Positions 7,320-16,500 are shown, counted from the stretch's first letter. The stretch is DNA of 64,000 nucleotides from Oscillospiraceae bacterium (GCA_015065215.1 SVQT01000003.1:1-64000); one strand, 5' to 3'. The notes: generated from the sequence alone by a model not told the origin. Program-made: numbers and translations.

Positions 7320-8776
7320 AATTAGCTGAACTGATTGATCAAATCCCATACCGTTTGGCGGGTAAACCAAAGTTTGCTTATTTAGAGCAAACGGTCCAAA
7401 CAGTCAGTACCGACTGCTTTCACGTGGATGGGTACAGTTTGTACGTTTGCACACGCACGGTGCTGGTAGACGGTCATGATATGGCGCTGGCCGCCTATGA
7501 GAAAGGATGCCGCCTCTTTCTTGCCCAGCGTAGCTTGCCCTTGGGTGAGGATGCCGCGGTGATGGTGGTGGAGGACACCACCGCGTTGCTTGCTGAGTTG
7601 GCCGCACGCTGCTATCGGCATCCCGCCCGCCAAATGATTGTATTTGGCATAACCGGCACTGCGGGTAAGAGCAGTGTGGTGGAGCTGACGGCATCGCTGT
7701 TACGTCGGAGCGGGCGCGCCGTTTCTACCGTGACAACCGATGGCGCCACTTGCGTCAAGTCGTTTCGCCCACATGGGAATATTGTGCCGGACGGCGCGGA
7801 ATTGCAACGTATTCTGCGCGAATTTGCGCAGGCGGGAACCGAGTTTGCTATTTTAGAGCTTTCTGCCTACATGCTGTCACAAAAATCGCATTTATCGATA
7901 CCGTTTACCGCTGTTTTGCTAACTAATGTGGATGAAAGCGGTGAAAAAGCAATGCGGTACGGTGGGGCGGAAGGCTATAAAGCGTTAAAGGCATCGCTGT
8001 TTGAAGGCGGTGCTCCTTTTTGGGTGCTGCCCGCAAATTTTGTCGATATGGATACCGGCGCTTGTTCGGGCAGGTGTCTGACCTTTGGAGAAGGCGGGGA
8101 CTATCAAGTGGAAAACGCGGAAGCCGTTACCCTGAAAAGCGGCTTTGGCACCAAGGCGGATTTGATTTTCGAAAACCGAGAAAAACAGAAGATTTCGATA
8201 CCCGTTCCCGGGGATTTCGCGCTTGAAAACGCATTGGCTGCGGCTGCGCTCGCTCGTGTTGCGGGACTTTCTGTGGAGGAGGTCGCCAAGGGGCTTTCAG
8301 ATCTTTCACCGCGGGGCCGATTGGAATGTATTGCTCGGTGGGAGGGGCGATACATCTATGCGGATACCGCCTATTCGGCAGAGCGTCTTGCCAAGGTTTT
8401 GCGGATCCTGCGTTCCCGCACCGAAGGGAAGCTGACGGTTTTGCTCGGTTCTGTGGGCGGTCGCACTCGATCCAGAAGGCGCCCGCTCGGGAAAGCCGCC
8501 ACCACCTATGCGGATTTGGCTTATTTTACCGCGGATGATCCGGATTTTGAGGATCCTGCCGTGATTTGCGCGCATATGGCACAGGATGCCGATCCTGATC
8601 GTTATGTGATTTTGCCCGATCGGCGCCATGCTATACAGCGTGCCGTGTTGGAAATGCGCCCAGGCGACACCTTGCTGTTGGCCGGCATCAGCGGAGAAGA
8701 TGTTCAGTTAATCGGTGGCAGAAAAGAACCTTTTATGACAAAAAAGCTGGTGGAGGAGGCCTTGGCCTTGCTTTGA
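7316..8776 (+). CDS. Divergent MurE-like Mur ligase family protein
   Basis: 486 aa with the three-domain plan of UDP-MurNAc-tripeptide synthetases: an N-terminal nucleotide-binding domain, a central ATPase domain (P-loop GITGTAGKSS at ~105-115), and a C-terminal domain with GRLE and TADDPDFEDP. Mur ligases join an amino acid to UDP-MurNAc-L-Ala-D-Glu using ATP. Several MurE hallmarks are altered. The P-loop is GTAGKSS instead of GTNGKTT. The DHLDYH segment reads NVDESGEKAMRYG, without its His. The YAHTP motif reads TAYSAE. The DAP-selecting DNPR reads DDPD. It is therefore more likely a paralogue with a changed substrate than housekeeping murE. It is coupled to the small gene before it. Confidence 0.8.
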   Translation: MKLAELIDQIPYRLAGKPKFAYLEQTVQTVSTDCFHVDGYSLYVCTRTVLVDGHDMALAAYEKGCRLFLAQRSLPLGEDAAVMVVEDTTALLAELAARCYRHPARQMIVFGITGTAGKSSVVELTASLLRRSGRAVSTVTTDGATCVKSFRPHGNIVPDGAELQRILREFAQAGTEFAILELSAYMLSQKSHLSIPFTAVLLTNVDESGEKAMRYGGAEGYKALKASLFEGGAPFWVLPANFVDMDTGACSGRCLTFGEGGDYQVENAEAVTLKSGFGTKADLIFENREKQKISIPVPGDFALENALAAAALARVAGLSVEEVAKGLSDLSPRGRLECIARWEGRYIYADTAYSAERLAKVLRILRSRTEGKLTVLLGSVGGRTRSRRRPLGKAATTYADLAYFTADDPDFEDPAVICAHMAQDADPDRYVILPDRRHAIQRAVLEMRPGDTLLLAGISGEDVQLIGGRKEPFMTKKLVEEALALL

Positions 8777-8819
8777 GCATCCGTGGGCGTTGCTGTTTTT
8801 TGTAATCTGCTGTCCACTC

Positions 8820-8848
8820 TTGACTTTTAGGTGAAAATTGTGTAAAAT
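8820..8848 (+). promoter_or_regulatory. Promoter of the membrane propeller-like gene
   Basis: TTGACT, 17 nt, TAAAAT, 56 nt upstream of the start codon. Confidence 0.65.
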
Positions 8849-8904
8849 AGAGACATGTAAAATGCATCGTACAGTTGAAGAAAGCGATGAAAGGAGGGGG
8901 CGCT

Positions 8905-10722
8905 ATGGCACGTCGCAAAAAGATTGAATCAGAAGAAAATATAACGCCTGCCAAGGCAGAAACGACATCGGCCACGGAGGAAATCCAAGCCGAAAGCGAA
9001 GAACAGGCCTCAAAATCTGCCCCAACGAAAGACACAAAAAGAAAGAAGAAAGCGCAGGACGACCTGCCGCCGATAGATCAAAGCTTGCTGTTGATTCCTA
9101 TCGGGGATGAAGGTCAAAAAGAGCGCAAAATAGAGAAAAAGACGCCGAACGGTAGTGAAAAACCTGCGGCTCGCTCTAAAAATTTACCTACAATCAGTGG
9201 CACCCGGCAAGTACAGAAATCCACCGTTCCGTTGGATTTTCCTGCCATAGAAAAGAAAAATTTGGCCAAGACGTTGCTCTTGCTGCTGATCTTTGCCGCC
9301 GTGATTGTTGCCTCTGTTTTGATTTTTGTTTTTCGCCCCAGCGACTATGATGAGCGTACACATTCGGTCAATTTTTTCTATGCGCCTGAGCGCGAGGTAA
9401 CGGTGATTGCTGTGGACGGTCGTACCAGAGGGGAAGTTAGCGGAGAAGTTTCGCATTACGCCTATAACGGTAGCGGCAAGATCTGTGCCGCCATCGTTGG
9501 TGGCGATCTTTATGTCATTGAAGGGAAACAGATTGAAAAGGTGGCAGTTGGCGTGCAGGACTTCGTGCTTTCCGCCAACGGGAAGGTGCTTGCGTGGCGC
9601 AGTACAGAAAACGTCCTTTATTATGACACCTTAAAGGATAAAAATAGCCCTTCTCCCATTACAACGACCGCTACCGTCCCTCATTACGCGCTCTCACCCG
9701 ATGGCAAAGAGATGTTTTACACGTATGCCGCGACAGATACCGCGCTACTGTACGCCGGAATCTATTCCTGTACCGACAGCGCCCCTTATATACAGAGCCC
9801 GACAGGCATTTATCCGATAGCGGTTGCCAATAAGTGCAAGTATCTGTATTATACCGATGATAGCGGTGCCCTTTATATGATGATTGGCAAAACCGGCGAA
9901 AAGATTCCCTGTGGCAAGGAGCCAGAGCTTTCCAGCATTATTTTCAACCGGGACTATTCTCAGCTGATCTTTCGCAACGGTACCGAGACACGCATTTTCG
10001 CAAAGGGTGAGCAGATCCGTTTGCCGGGCATCAGCTCAACCGATCATTTGCTTTTTATGCCCAATCAGCGCGCGGCCATCCGCCCGTTGCGCGTGGGTGC
10101 GCAATATTTGGTAGACGACTTTTTTGATCAGTACTATTTGCTCTATACCGGTAGTGGTATCAAGCTTGTCTATCTGGAAAAAAAGAAAAGCCAGGCGATT
10201 ATCGGTGATGTTTCATACGTGGACGGTCCCGAAACCGTTACCGTTACCGATAAGGCGGTCTTTTTCCTCTCCACCTCAAAAGAAGAATCCACCTCTCGTA
10301 CCAAGTTGTTCCGTTGCCCGAACGGTAAAATTGCCGAGGAGCAATTGGCTTGGGATGTCACCGCTTTTTGCGCCAATGTAGACGGTAGCCGTATTCTTTA
10401 CACCGATGTGCAGGGGGCACTCTATTCTCGTAAAATTGGCTCTACTTCTCAGCGCCTTTGCGACAGTATTGTGATTGAGAGCCTTTGCGTGACCGCGCAG
10501 GACGCTTTCTATTTCTATCAATCCGAAGGCGTTTTGATGGTCAGTGATAACGGCGAAGCCCCCAGGTTGATCCAAGAGGACGTTGGTGAATTTTTTGTGG
10601 ACGCCCAAACGCTTTATTACGCGACCGGGCAGGATGAAAGCGGCGTTGGTACCGTTTATGCGGTACACCGCAATCGCCGAAAGGTGCGAGAGATCGCCCA
10701 GCACGTGATCGGTATGAGCTGA
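8905..10722 (+). CDS. Membrane-anchored extracellular protein with beta-propeller-like repeats
   Basis: 605 aa from ATGGCACGTCGC, which follows AAGGAGGGGG; the ORF-track start upstream overlaps that site. Residues 1-~110 are charged and low-complexity (Glu/Lys/Ser-rich), probably cytoplasmic. One transmembrane helix (TLLLLLIFAAVIVASVLIFVF) follows near 130-150. The large remainder would be outside and consists of repeated beta-rich segments such as GDLYVIEGKQIEKV, VLYYDTLKDK and KYLYYTDDSGALYMM, similar in style to TolB/WD-like propellers (DUF5050-type). No catalytic motif was seen. It has its own promoter and is monocistronic. Function unknown; an envelope sensor or scaffold is a guess. Confidence 0.75.
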   Translation: MARRKKIESEENITPAKAETTSATEEIQAESEEQASKSAPTKDTKRKKKAQDDLPPIDQSLLLIPIGDEGQKERKIEKKTPNGSEKPAARSKNLPTISGTRQVQKSTVPLDFPAIEKKNLAKTLLLLLIFAAVIVASVLIFVFRPSDYDERTHSVNFFYAPEREVTVIAVDGRTRGEVSGEVSHYAYNGSGKICAAIVGGDLYVIEGKQIEKVAVGVQDFVLSANGKVLAWRSTENVLYYDTLKDKNSPSPITTTATVPHYALSPDGKEMFYTYAATDTALLYAGIYSCTDSAPYIQSPTGIYPIAVANKCKYLYYTDDSGALYMMIGKTGEKIPCGKEPELSSIIFNRDYSQLIFRNGTETRIFAKGEQIRLPGISSTDHLLFMPNQRAAIRPLRVGAQYLVDDFFDQYYLLYTGSGIKLVYLEKKKSQAIIGDVSYVDGPETVTVTDKAVFFLSTSKEESTSRTKLFRCPNGKIAEEQLAWDVTAFCANVDGSRILYTDVQGALYSRKIGSTSQRLCDSIVIESLCVTAQDAFYFYQSEGVLMVSDNGEAPRLIQEDVGEFFVDAQTLYYATGQDESGVGTVYAVHRNRRKVREIAQHVIGMS

Positions 10723-10804
10723 TCATGAGAAGCCTCAATGCTTATTGAAACGGCCTTTTGTATGCCAAAGGGCGCAATTTCTCGCGGGTAAGCTTAAAAA
10801 CACT

Positions 10805-10844
10805 TTTGCGGGACCTGGCGTTTATGAACGCCAGGTCCCGCAAA
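10805..10844. terminator. 18-bp perfect hairpin, likely terminator
   Basis: TTTGCGGGACCTGGCGTT, loop TATG, then the exact complement. It is unusually long for a terminator and lacks a clean T-run on the plus strand (GTTTTA follows), but it lies where the 8905 gene should end. Confidence 0.6.
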
Positions 10845-10949
10845 GTTTTAGAATGTATTTTGACACAGGATTCTTGGAGCCTTGAATTTCTAAATTTTTT
10901 TTGATCGTGTTGCGCTTCTATTGAGAATTCACGCTCAAAAATTCAACGC

Positions 10950-10980
10950 AAAAAGCCACCCTCGCCAAAACGAGGGTGGC
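10950..10980 (-). terminator. Terminator after the DUF4143 ATPase
   Basis: GCCACCCTCG/CGAGGGTGGC stem followed by TTTTT on the minus strand, nine nt past the stop codon. Confidence 0.9.
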
Positions 10981-10988
10981 TTCGCTTT

Positions 10989-12188
10989 TTACCATTCTTC
11001 CTTAAGCAGAAAATCTGCAATATGCACGATATCAATGCCGTTGTCGTTGCCGATGGCAAGTGGGTCCTTGCAGACCACGTATTTGTGATAGTGATCCTTG
11101 ATGTGCATCAGATTGTCGGTCTCGCGGGTGGACTCGGTGGGGAGCTGGGCGCACACCTGGATATAGATCTTTTCGTCGCGGCGGATGCCCACAAAATCGA
11201 TCTCCTTGGTGTCCTGCTTGCCGATATACACGTCGTATCCGCGGCGCTTCATTTCGAGATACACGATGTTCTCCAGCATGGCGGCGACCATTTTGGTGTT
11301 GAAGCCCATCTTGCTGTATTTGATGGAGATATCCGAGAGGTAATATTTCTCCTGCGTTTTCAGCACCGATTTGCCCTGCAGGTCATAGCGCTGGCAGGGG
11401 TAGATGATGAACGCCTCCGAGAGCCACTTGATATAGTTGTAAACTGATTCGATGGAGATGGCGCGGTTCTCACTTTTCAGGAACTTGACGATGGCGCCCG
11501 CCGAGAAGGTCTTGCCTACGTTCTCAATGATATACTTGACCACGCGGTCAAACAGATCCTTATTGCGGATCTTGTGGCGCTTGGAAATGTCGCGCGTGAT
11601 GACCGAGGCGTAGATGCCCTCGACCACCTGATATGCCGAGCGCGTGTCAAAGTTGCTGATGCCAACGATGGGGAAGCCACCGTATTGCAGATACTCGTCA
11701 AACATGGCGCGCGGGTCGGCATCCTGCTTACCCTTGAACTCCAAATACTCGCGGAAGGAAAGGGTATAGACCGAGATCGGCACGTAGCGGCCCGTGAGGT
11801 AAGTGGAGATCTCGCCCGACATCAGCTTGGAGTTGGAGCCGGTGACGTAAATGTCCACGTCGGAGCCCTCCAAGAGACTGTTCAAAACCTTTTCCCAGCC
11901 CGCGACCTCTTGCAGCTCATCGAGGAGAAGATAGCACCGCCCCTTGCCCTCAATGGCGCTTTTGAGATCATTGTACATCTGCTTGGCAGTGAGGCCGTCA
12001 TCGATCTCCATTTCGGTGTATTTGCGGAAAATGATGTTCTCCGCAGGGATGCCGCGCTTTTGCAGCTCCAGCTTCATCATTTCGAGAATCGTAGACTTGC
12101 CCGAGCGCCGCACGCCGGAAAGGATCTTCACCAGCGGCACGTCAATAAAAGGCGTGATCGCGTTGATATAATCGGGTCGCAAGATCAT
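10989..12188 (-). CDS. AAA-type ATP-binding protein, DUF4143 family
   Basis: 399 aa from the ATG at MILRPDYIN, which is preceded by GGAGGTGG; the 58 extra upstream codons in the ORF track are not supported. The N-terminal P-loop ATPase has Walker A GVRRSGKST (~25-33), Walker B CYLLLDELQEV and sensor-like TGSNSKLM. A winged-helix-like middle part precedes the C-terminal DUF4143 domain with a restriction-endonuclease-like core (EIDFVGIRRDEKIYIQVCAQ). Such proteins are abundant in gut bacteria; their role is unsettled, with proposals of DNA- or stress-linked ATPases. It is a single gene here, divergent from the recombinase region. Confidence 0.88.
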   Translation of the reverse strand: MILRPDYINAITPFIDVPLVKILSGVRRSGKSTILEMMKLELQKRGIPAENIIFRKYTEMEIDDGLTAKQMYNDLKSAIEGKGRCYLLLDELQEVAGWEKVLNSLLEGSDVDIYVTGSNSKLMSGEISTYLTGRYVPISVYTLSFREYLEFKGKQDADPRAMFDEYLQYGGFPIVGISNFDTRSAYQVVEGIYASVITRDISKRHKIRNKDLFDRVVKYIIENVGKTFSAGAIVKFLKSENRAISIESVYNYIKWLSEAFIIYPCQRYDLQGKSVLKTQEKYYLSDISIKYSKMGFNTKMVAAMLENIVYLEMKRRGYDVYIGKQDTKEIDFVGIRRDEKIYIQVCAQLPTESTRETDNLMHIKDHYHKYVVCKDPLAIGNDNGIDIVHIADFLLKEEW

Positions 12189-12273
12189 AAAACCACCTCC
12201 GTTCAAGCGTAGTATACCAAAAAACAATGTAAAAGTCAACACTTTTTCGGTTATACAAGTAAAAACTTTTTGT

Positions 12274-12408
12274 TTACAACGGTTTTTGCGGTAACACGAA
12301 GCGTTCGAAGCTGATAAGGAGGTCTTTATACATGCCTTCCACCTCGGTATGCAGATCGTCATAGCGGGAATGACAGAAAAAAGGATTTGTAGTCTTCTTG
12401 ATTTTCAT
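12274..12408 (-). CDS. Possible 44-residue ORF or gene remnant
   Basis: An ORF too short for the track begins MKIKKTTNPFFCHSRYDDLH and ends FERFVLPQKPL. The composition looks protein-like and hydrophilic, but there is no ribosome binding site before the ATG, and the upstream sequence is the recombinase promoter read backwards. It may be the 3' remnant of a lost gene, or simply chance. It lies between the DUF4143 ATPase and the recombinase. Confidence 0.3.
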   Translation of the reverse strand: MKIKKTTNPFFCHSRYDDLHTEVEGMYKDLLISFERFVLPQKPL

Positions 12409-12432
12409 AAAATTTTGATTTTGAGGTATAAT
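12404..12432 (+). promoter_or_regulatory. Putative recombinase promoter
   Basis: TTCATA, 17 nt, TATAAT, ending 25 nt before the recombinase start codon. The -10 is consensus and the -35 matches four of six positions. The spacer contains a sequence like the inverted repeats of the switch. Confidence 0.55.
12406..12426 (+). other. Inverted-repeat-like sequence inside the recombinase promoter
   Basis: ATTTTGATTTTGAGG here matches ATTTTGATTATGTGG of the left recombination site at 13 of 15 positions in the same orientation, and CATAA precedes it with a two-base offset. It lies exactly between the -35 and -10 of the recombinase promoter. It could be an ancestral site or an autoregulatory binding site. 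AT-richness makes chance similarity possible. Confidence 0.35.
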
Positions 12433-12457
12433 ACTGTAAAAAGATCAGGAGGTCAAT

Positions 12458-13297
12458 ATGAAAACGATTACGAACAGTGACATTACAAGATTTGAGCGAT
12501 ATTTGTGGGAGGAGGAGCGTTCTGCCGCTACGCTAGACAAGTACTTGCGCGACGTGAATATGTTTCATAAGTGGCTGAACGGGCGTAGTTTTGATAAAGA
12601 ATCGGTCTTGAAATACAAGGCGGAGCTGTTGGAAAATTATGCGGTGGCAAGTGTTAATTCCATGCTATCCTCGCTCAATAGCTTTTTCGCGTTTTTGGAA
12701 TGGCACGAGCTGCGTGTGAAAACCGTTAAAGTGCAGCGACAGATCTTTGCGTCACGCGATAAGGAGCTGACGAAAGCAGAATATGAACGCTTGCTTTTGG
12801 CGGCGAAGGAAAAAGGGAATGAACGTTTGTGGTTATTGATGCAGACGATCTGTTCAGCAGGTATCCGCGTGTCGGAACTGCGGCACATCACGGTGGAGGC
12901 AGTGTGGTGCGGGCGTGCGGAAATCACTTGTAAAGGCAAACGTAGAATGGTATTTTTGCCAAATCAGCTTTGTCAAATGCTAATGCGGTATATAAAGGCC
13001 GAAAAAATAAAAAGCGGCTCCGTTTTTATTACTAAAAACGGGAAGCCGCTGGATCGCTCAAACATTTGGTCGGATATGAAAAAGTTATGTAAGGCGGCAA
13101 ACGTGTCGAGAAACAAGGTGTTTCCTCATAATCTTCGTCATCTTTTTGCTCGCACTTATTACAGTTTGCAAAAGGACATCGTACGTCTTGCCGATATTCT
13201 CGGACACAGTAGCGTGAACACGACCCGTATCTACACGATGGAAAGCGGTGAAATTCACCGCCGCCAGATTCAAAAGCTCGGACTTTTGCGATGTTAA
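12458..13297 (+). CDS. Tyrosine recombinase, likely DNA invertase of the adjacent switch
   Basis: 279 aa, starting after AGGAGG. The N-terminal SAM-like core-binding domain (residues ~5-85: RFERYLWEEERSAATLDKYL) is of XerC/D type. The C-terminal catalytic domain has the complete active-site set: Arg in AGIRVSELRHI, Lys in CKGKRRMVFLP, HxxR in PHNLRHLF, His in LGHSSVNTT and the Tyr nucleophile in TRIYTM. Length and layout match small site-specific invertases rather than phage integrases, which carry an extra arm-binding domain. Its stop codon lies inside the left inverted repeat, and a ~185-bp segment bounded by inverted repeats follows at once. I infer that it inverts this segment. Confidence 0.9.
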   Translation: MKTITNSDITRFERYLWEEERSAATLDKYLRDVNMFHKWLNGRSFDKESVLKYKAELLENYAVASVNSMLSSLNSFFAFLEWHELRVKTVKVQRQIFASRDKELTKAEYERLLLAAKEKGNERLWLLMQTICSAGIRVSELRHITVEAVWCGRAEITCKGKRRMVFLPNQLCQMLMRYIKAEKIKSGSVFITKNGKPLDRSNIWSDMKKLCKAANVSRNKVFPHNLRHLFARTYYSLQKDIVRLADILGHSSVNTTRIYTMESGEIHRRQIQKLGLLRC

Positions 13298-13321
13298 CAA
13301 CATAATTTTGATTATGTGGTT
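13296..13321 (+). repeat. Left inverted repeat / recombination site of the invertible segment
   Basis: A 26-bp site: arm AACAACATAAT, core TTTG, arm ATTATGTGGTT. It is nearly palindromic itself (one arm mismatch) with an asymmetric core. It matches the reverse complement of the right site at 25 of 26 positions. The first two bases are the end of the recombinase TAA stop codon. Confidence 0.88.
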
Positions 13322-13343
13322 AATAGGACAAATTTCATTACAT

Positions 13344-13372
13344 ATTATAGCACGCACGACAAAATTTGTCAA
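13344..13372 (-). promoter_or_regulatory. Perfect consensus sigma-A promoter inside the invertible segment
   Basis: On the minus strand TTGACA, exactly 17 nt, TATAAT, with an extended -10 TGC in front. Both hexamers are exact matches. It fires leftwards, across the left repeat and antisense into the 3' end of the recombinase gene. Confidence 0.9.
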
Positions 13373-13444
13373 CTATATTCTCTTGAAATTCACAATCCGG
13401 AGAAAAAATCAACACGGTGATAGATATTCATAATTGATTCTTTT

Positions 13445-13471
13445 GGCGTATCATTGGGTGTACGCCTTTTT
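13445..13471 (+). terminator. Terminator inside the invertible segment
   Basis: GGCGTA..TACGCC stem, extended by CA/TG around a one-base bulge, then TTTTT on the plus strand. In the present orientation it would stop read-through from the recombinase into the lipoprotein gene. The minus strand has no T-run, so it works in one direction only. Confidence 0.7.
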
Positions 13472-13484
13472 GAGCTTCTGCAAG

Positions 13485-13510
13485 AACCACATAATCAAAA
13501 TTATGTGGTT
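13485..13510 (-). repeat. Right inverted repeat / recombination site
   Basis: Arms AACCACATAAT and ATTATGTGGTT around core CAAA. The palindrome extends to 15-bp perfect arms (13481-13495 and 13500-13514). The core is the reverse complement of the left core, so the two sites are inverted relative to each other. It ends 17 nt before the start codon of the lipoprotein gene, just upstream of its AAAGGAG. Confidence 0.88.
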
Positions 13511-13527
13511 CTTGAAAGGAGCAGAAA

Positions 13528-16500
13528 ATGAAAAACACGAGTAAATTGACAGCAGTTCTTTTGTGTCTTATACTTTGCATGATCGGCGTTTTTGCGTTTT
13601 CTGCCTGTAGTCCCGAGCAAGTAGATTTCAGCTTGGGCTTTGAGGCAGAGGGCGAGAAATATGCTACGATTACAACATCAGGGACAGAAGCCATTACAAT
13701 GCCCGAGGATCCGTCGAAGGAGGGCTACACCTTTGACGGTTGGTTCTGGGACAAGGATACTTGGGCAAAGCCCTTTACGGCAAATTCTTTGTTGGATGCT
13801 CCGCTATCCAGTGATATGATGGTATATGCAAAGTTCACACCTGTGAATTATACCATTACATATCACGTGGACGCAGGGACACATGAAAATACCGCGGCAT
13901 ATACCGTTGAGGATGCCGTGGCGCTTTTGGATGCAACAAAAGAGGGATACACCTTCCTTGGTTGGTATTCGGACGATGAATTTACCGTCAAAGTGACCGA
14001 GATCCCCGAGGGAACAACGGGAGATATGTCGCTTTATGCGAAATTTGAAGTAACAGCATATGCCATTGCCTACGAGAACACCAAAGGTGCGGAAAACAGC
14101 AATCCCGCAACCTATACCATTGAGAGCGAGACGATTATCCTGGCCGCGCTGTCCAAGCCCGGCTATACCTTTGAGGGCTGGTTTATCGGCGACGATGAAG
14201 TCACCGAAATTGCCGCCGGCAGCACAGGGAATATTACGCTCACCGCCAAGTGGACGTTGAACGGTTATCCCATCACTTATCACAATATGACGGGTGCCAC
14301 CAACACGAATCCCGATGCTTACGACGTGGAGGATCAGCCCCTCACGATTATGGATGCAAGCAAAACGGGCTATCGTTTCCTTGGCTGGTTTACGGCCAAT
14401 GAGGGCGGCGAGCCGGTTACGGCTATTGCTGTTGGTACAACGGGCGAAGTCAATTTGTATGCCCGTTGGGAGCTGATCACCTATACCGCCACCTTTAAAG
14501 CGGACGGCCAAACTGTGCAGGAAGTACCGTTTACGGTAGAAACCGTGGGCATTACGGCTCCCGGTGTTCCCGGCAAGACGGGGTACAGCGGCGTATGGGA
14601 GAACTATACCCTGATTGCGGATAATATCACCGTGAACGCGGTATATATGCCCATTCCTTACACCGTCACCTACACCAATACCAAGGATGCGCCCAACGGC
14701 AACCCTGCCGAGTACAACATCGAAAGCGCAACGATCACGCTTGCGCCCATCGAAAAGGCGGGCTACGTCTTTGATGGCTGGCATCATAACGGCACCAAGG
14801 TGACCGAAATCGCCGCGGGCTCGCACGGCAATATCACATTAGAGGCAAGATGGTCGCTGATCTCCTACAACATCACTTACATGTTTGAGGATAGCATCGG
14901 CAAATATCCCGGCACGGAACGCAATCCTGCCACCTATACGGTAGAGGACAACATTACCTTCATCAGCCTTGTGAACCACGCCACGGGCTATACCTTTGAC
15001 GGTTGGTACACCGCAAAGAACGTGGGAGAGGGCGAGAAGGTCACCGGCATCACTGCCGGCACCACCGATCCTATCACCGTTTACGCGCATTGGACGTTGG
15101 ATACCTATACCGTTACTTATCATAACACCAAGGGTGCCACCAACACCAATGCCACCACCTTTAACGTGGAGACCGCAACCTTTGAGATCGTCAATCTCGC
15201 TCTTACCGGTTACACCTTTGACGGTTGGTATACGAACGAGGGCCTGACCGTTGCCGCAAACACCACCGTGGAGAAGGGCACCACCGAGAGCCTGCATTTC
15301 TACGCCAAGTGGACGCCTATCGCATACAGTATTGATTATGTGCTGTACAACGGTACCTATACGGGAGAGGGTAACCCCGACAGCTATACCATCGAGAATG
15401 GCTTTACCTTCGTCGAGCCCACCCTTGAAGGATACGTGTTCGGCGGTTGGTACACCGCGGCCGAGGGCGGCACCAAGGTTACCGGCATCGTCGAGGGCAC
15501 CACGGGTAACAAAACCTACTACGCCCGTTGGATCCACATCTCCACCATCACCTTCTACACCAACGGCGGTAGCGCTGTGACAAGCATGACCCACCCCGCC
15601 GGTACGGTTATTACCGCGCCTGTGGCACCCGCCAAGGACTATTACACCTTTGCGGGCTGGTACACCAATGCGGCGCTGACAGACGCCTTTACCTTTACCG
15701 TGATGCCCGAGGAGAATATCACACTCTACGCCAAGTGGACTCCCACGCCCTACACGATTACCTACGTGTTGAACGGCGGTGAAAATCATGCCGAAAACGT
15801 GACCACCTATACCGTGGAGGATTCTGTCGTCATCGGCGATGCCTTCAAGGTGGGCTATCGCTTCGTTGGCTGGTTCACCGACGCAGAGTTCACCTCCGCC
15901 GTGGTCACCGAGATAGCCGCAGGCAATCACGGCCCCATCACGCTGTACGCAAACTATGCCATCAATCAGTATACCGTCAGCTTTGAAAGCAACGGCGGTA
16001 CTACGATTTCGGACATCACCCAAAATTACGCCACCGAGGTGACTGCCCCCGCCGCTCCCGCCAAAAACGGCTACCGCTTTGTGGGCTGGTATAGCGACAG
16101 CACGCTGAAAAACGCTTACACCTTCACCACGATGCCGGCTGAGGATATTACGCTCTATGCCAAGTGGGAGCTTGCCACCTATAACATTACGTATCACCTG
16201 AACGGCGGTACGAACGCCGCGGCCAACAAGGATACCTACACCATTACCTCCACTCCCGTTGCACTGGCCAACCCCTCCAAGGCGGGCTACACCTTCGGCG
16301 GATGGTACAGCAACAGCAATTACAGCACCCCCGTTACCGAGATCGCCGCAGGTAGCTACGGTGACGTAGAGGTCTTTGCCAAGTGGGATGTCATCACCTA
16401 CACCGTGACCTATCACGCCCCCAACGGCACCATCCACACCAATATCGCCACCTATACCGTGGAGACTGCCACGCACACCCTCACCGATGCAAGCTTGAAA

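Larger units (their letters stand above)
10723..10988. other. Intergenic region with two hairpins
   Basis: This 266-bp gap between convergent genes holds a long perfect hairpin and a separate minus-strand terminator, listed individually. I see no open reading frame with a ribosome site and no riboswitch-like pattern in the remainder. Confidence 0.6.
13311..13495. mobile_element. Invertible promoter segment (OFF orientation as sequenced)
   Basis: The 185 bp between the TTTG and CAAA cores carry a consensus promoter on the minus strand and an intrinsic terminator on the plus strand. In this orientation the promoter points to the recombinase and the terminator faces the giant lipoprotein gene. 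Reversing the segment would place the -35 at about 13434-13439, the -10 at 13457-13462 and the start point near 13469, giving a leader of about 59 nt before the ATG at 13528. Inversion itself is inference; repeats, promoter and terminator are directly visible. Confidence 0.82.

Noticed and set aside
13296-13510. Inverted repeats as ends of an insertion sequence or attachment sites of an integrated element
   Set aside because: Only ~185 bp lie between them, with no transposase inside and no target duplication; the recombinase is outside and small. An invertible segment explains it better.
13483-13514. Right palindrome as a simple terminator or operator of the lipoprotein gene
   Set aside because: Its match to the left site in inverted orientation with a complementary core, next to a tyrosine recombinase, favours a recombination site. 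An added operator role is not excluded.
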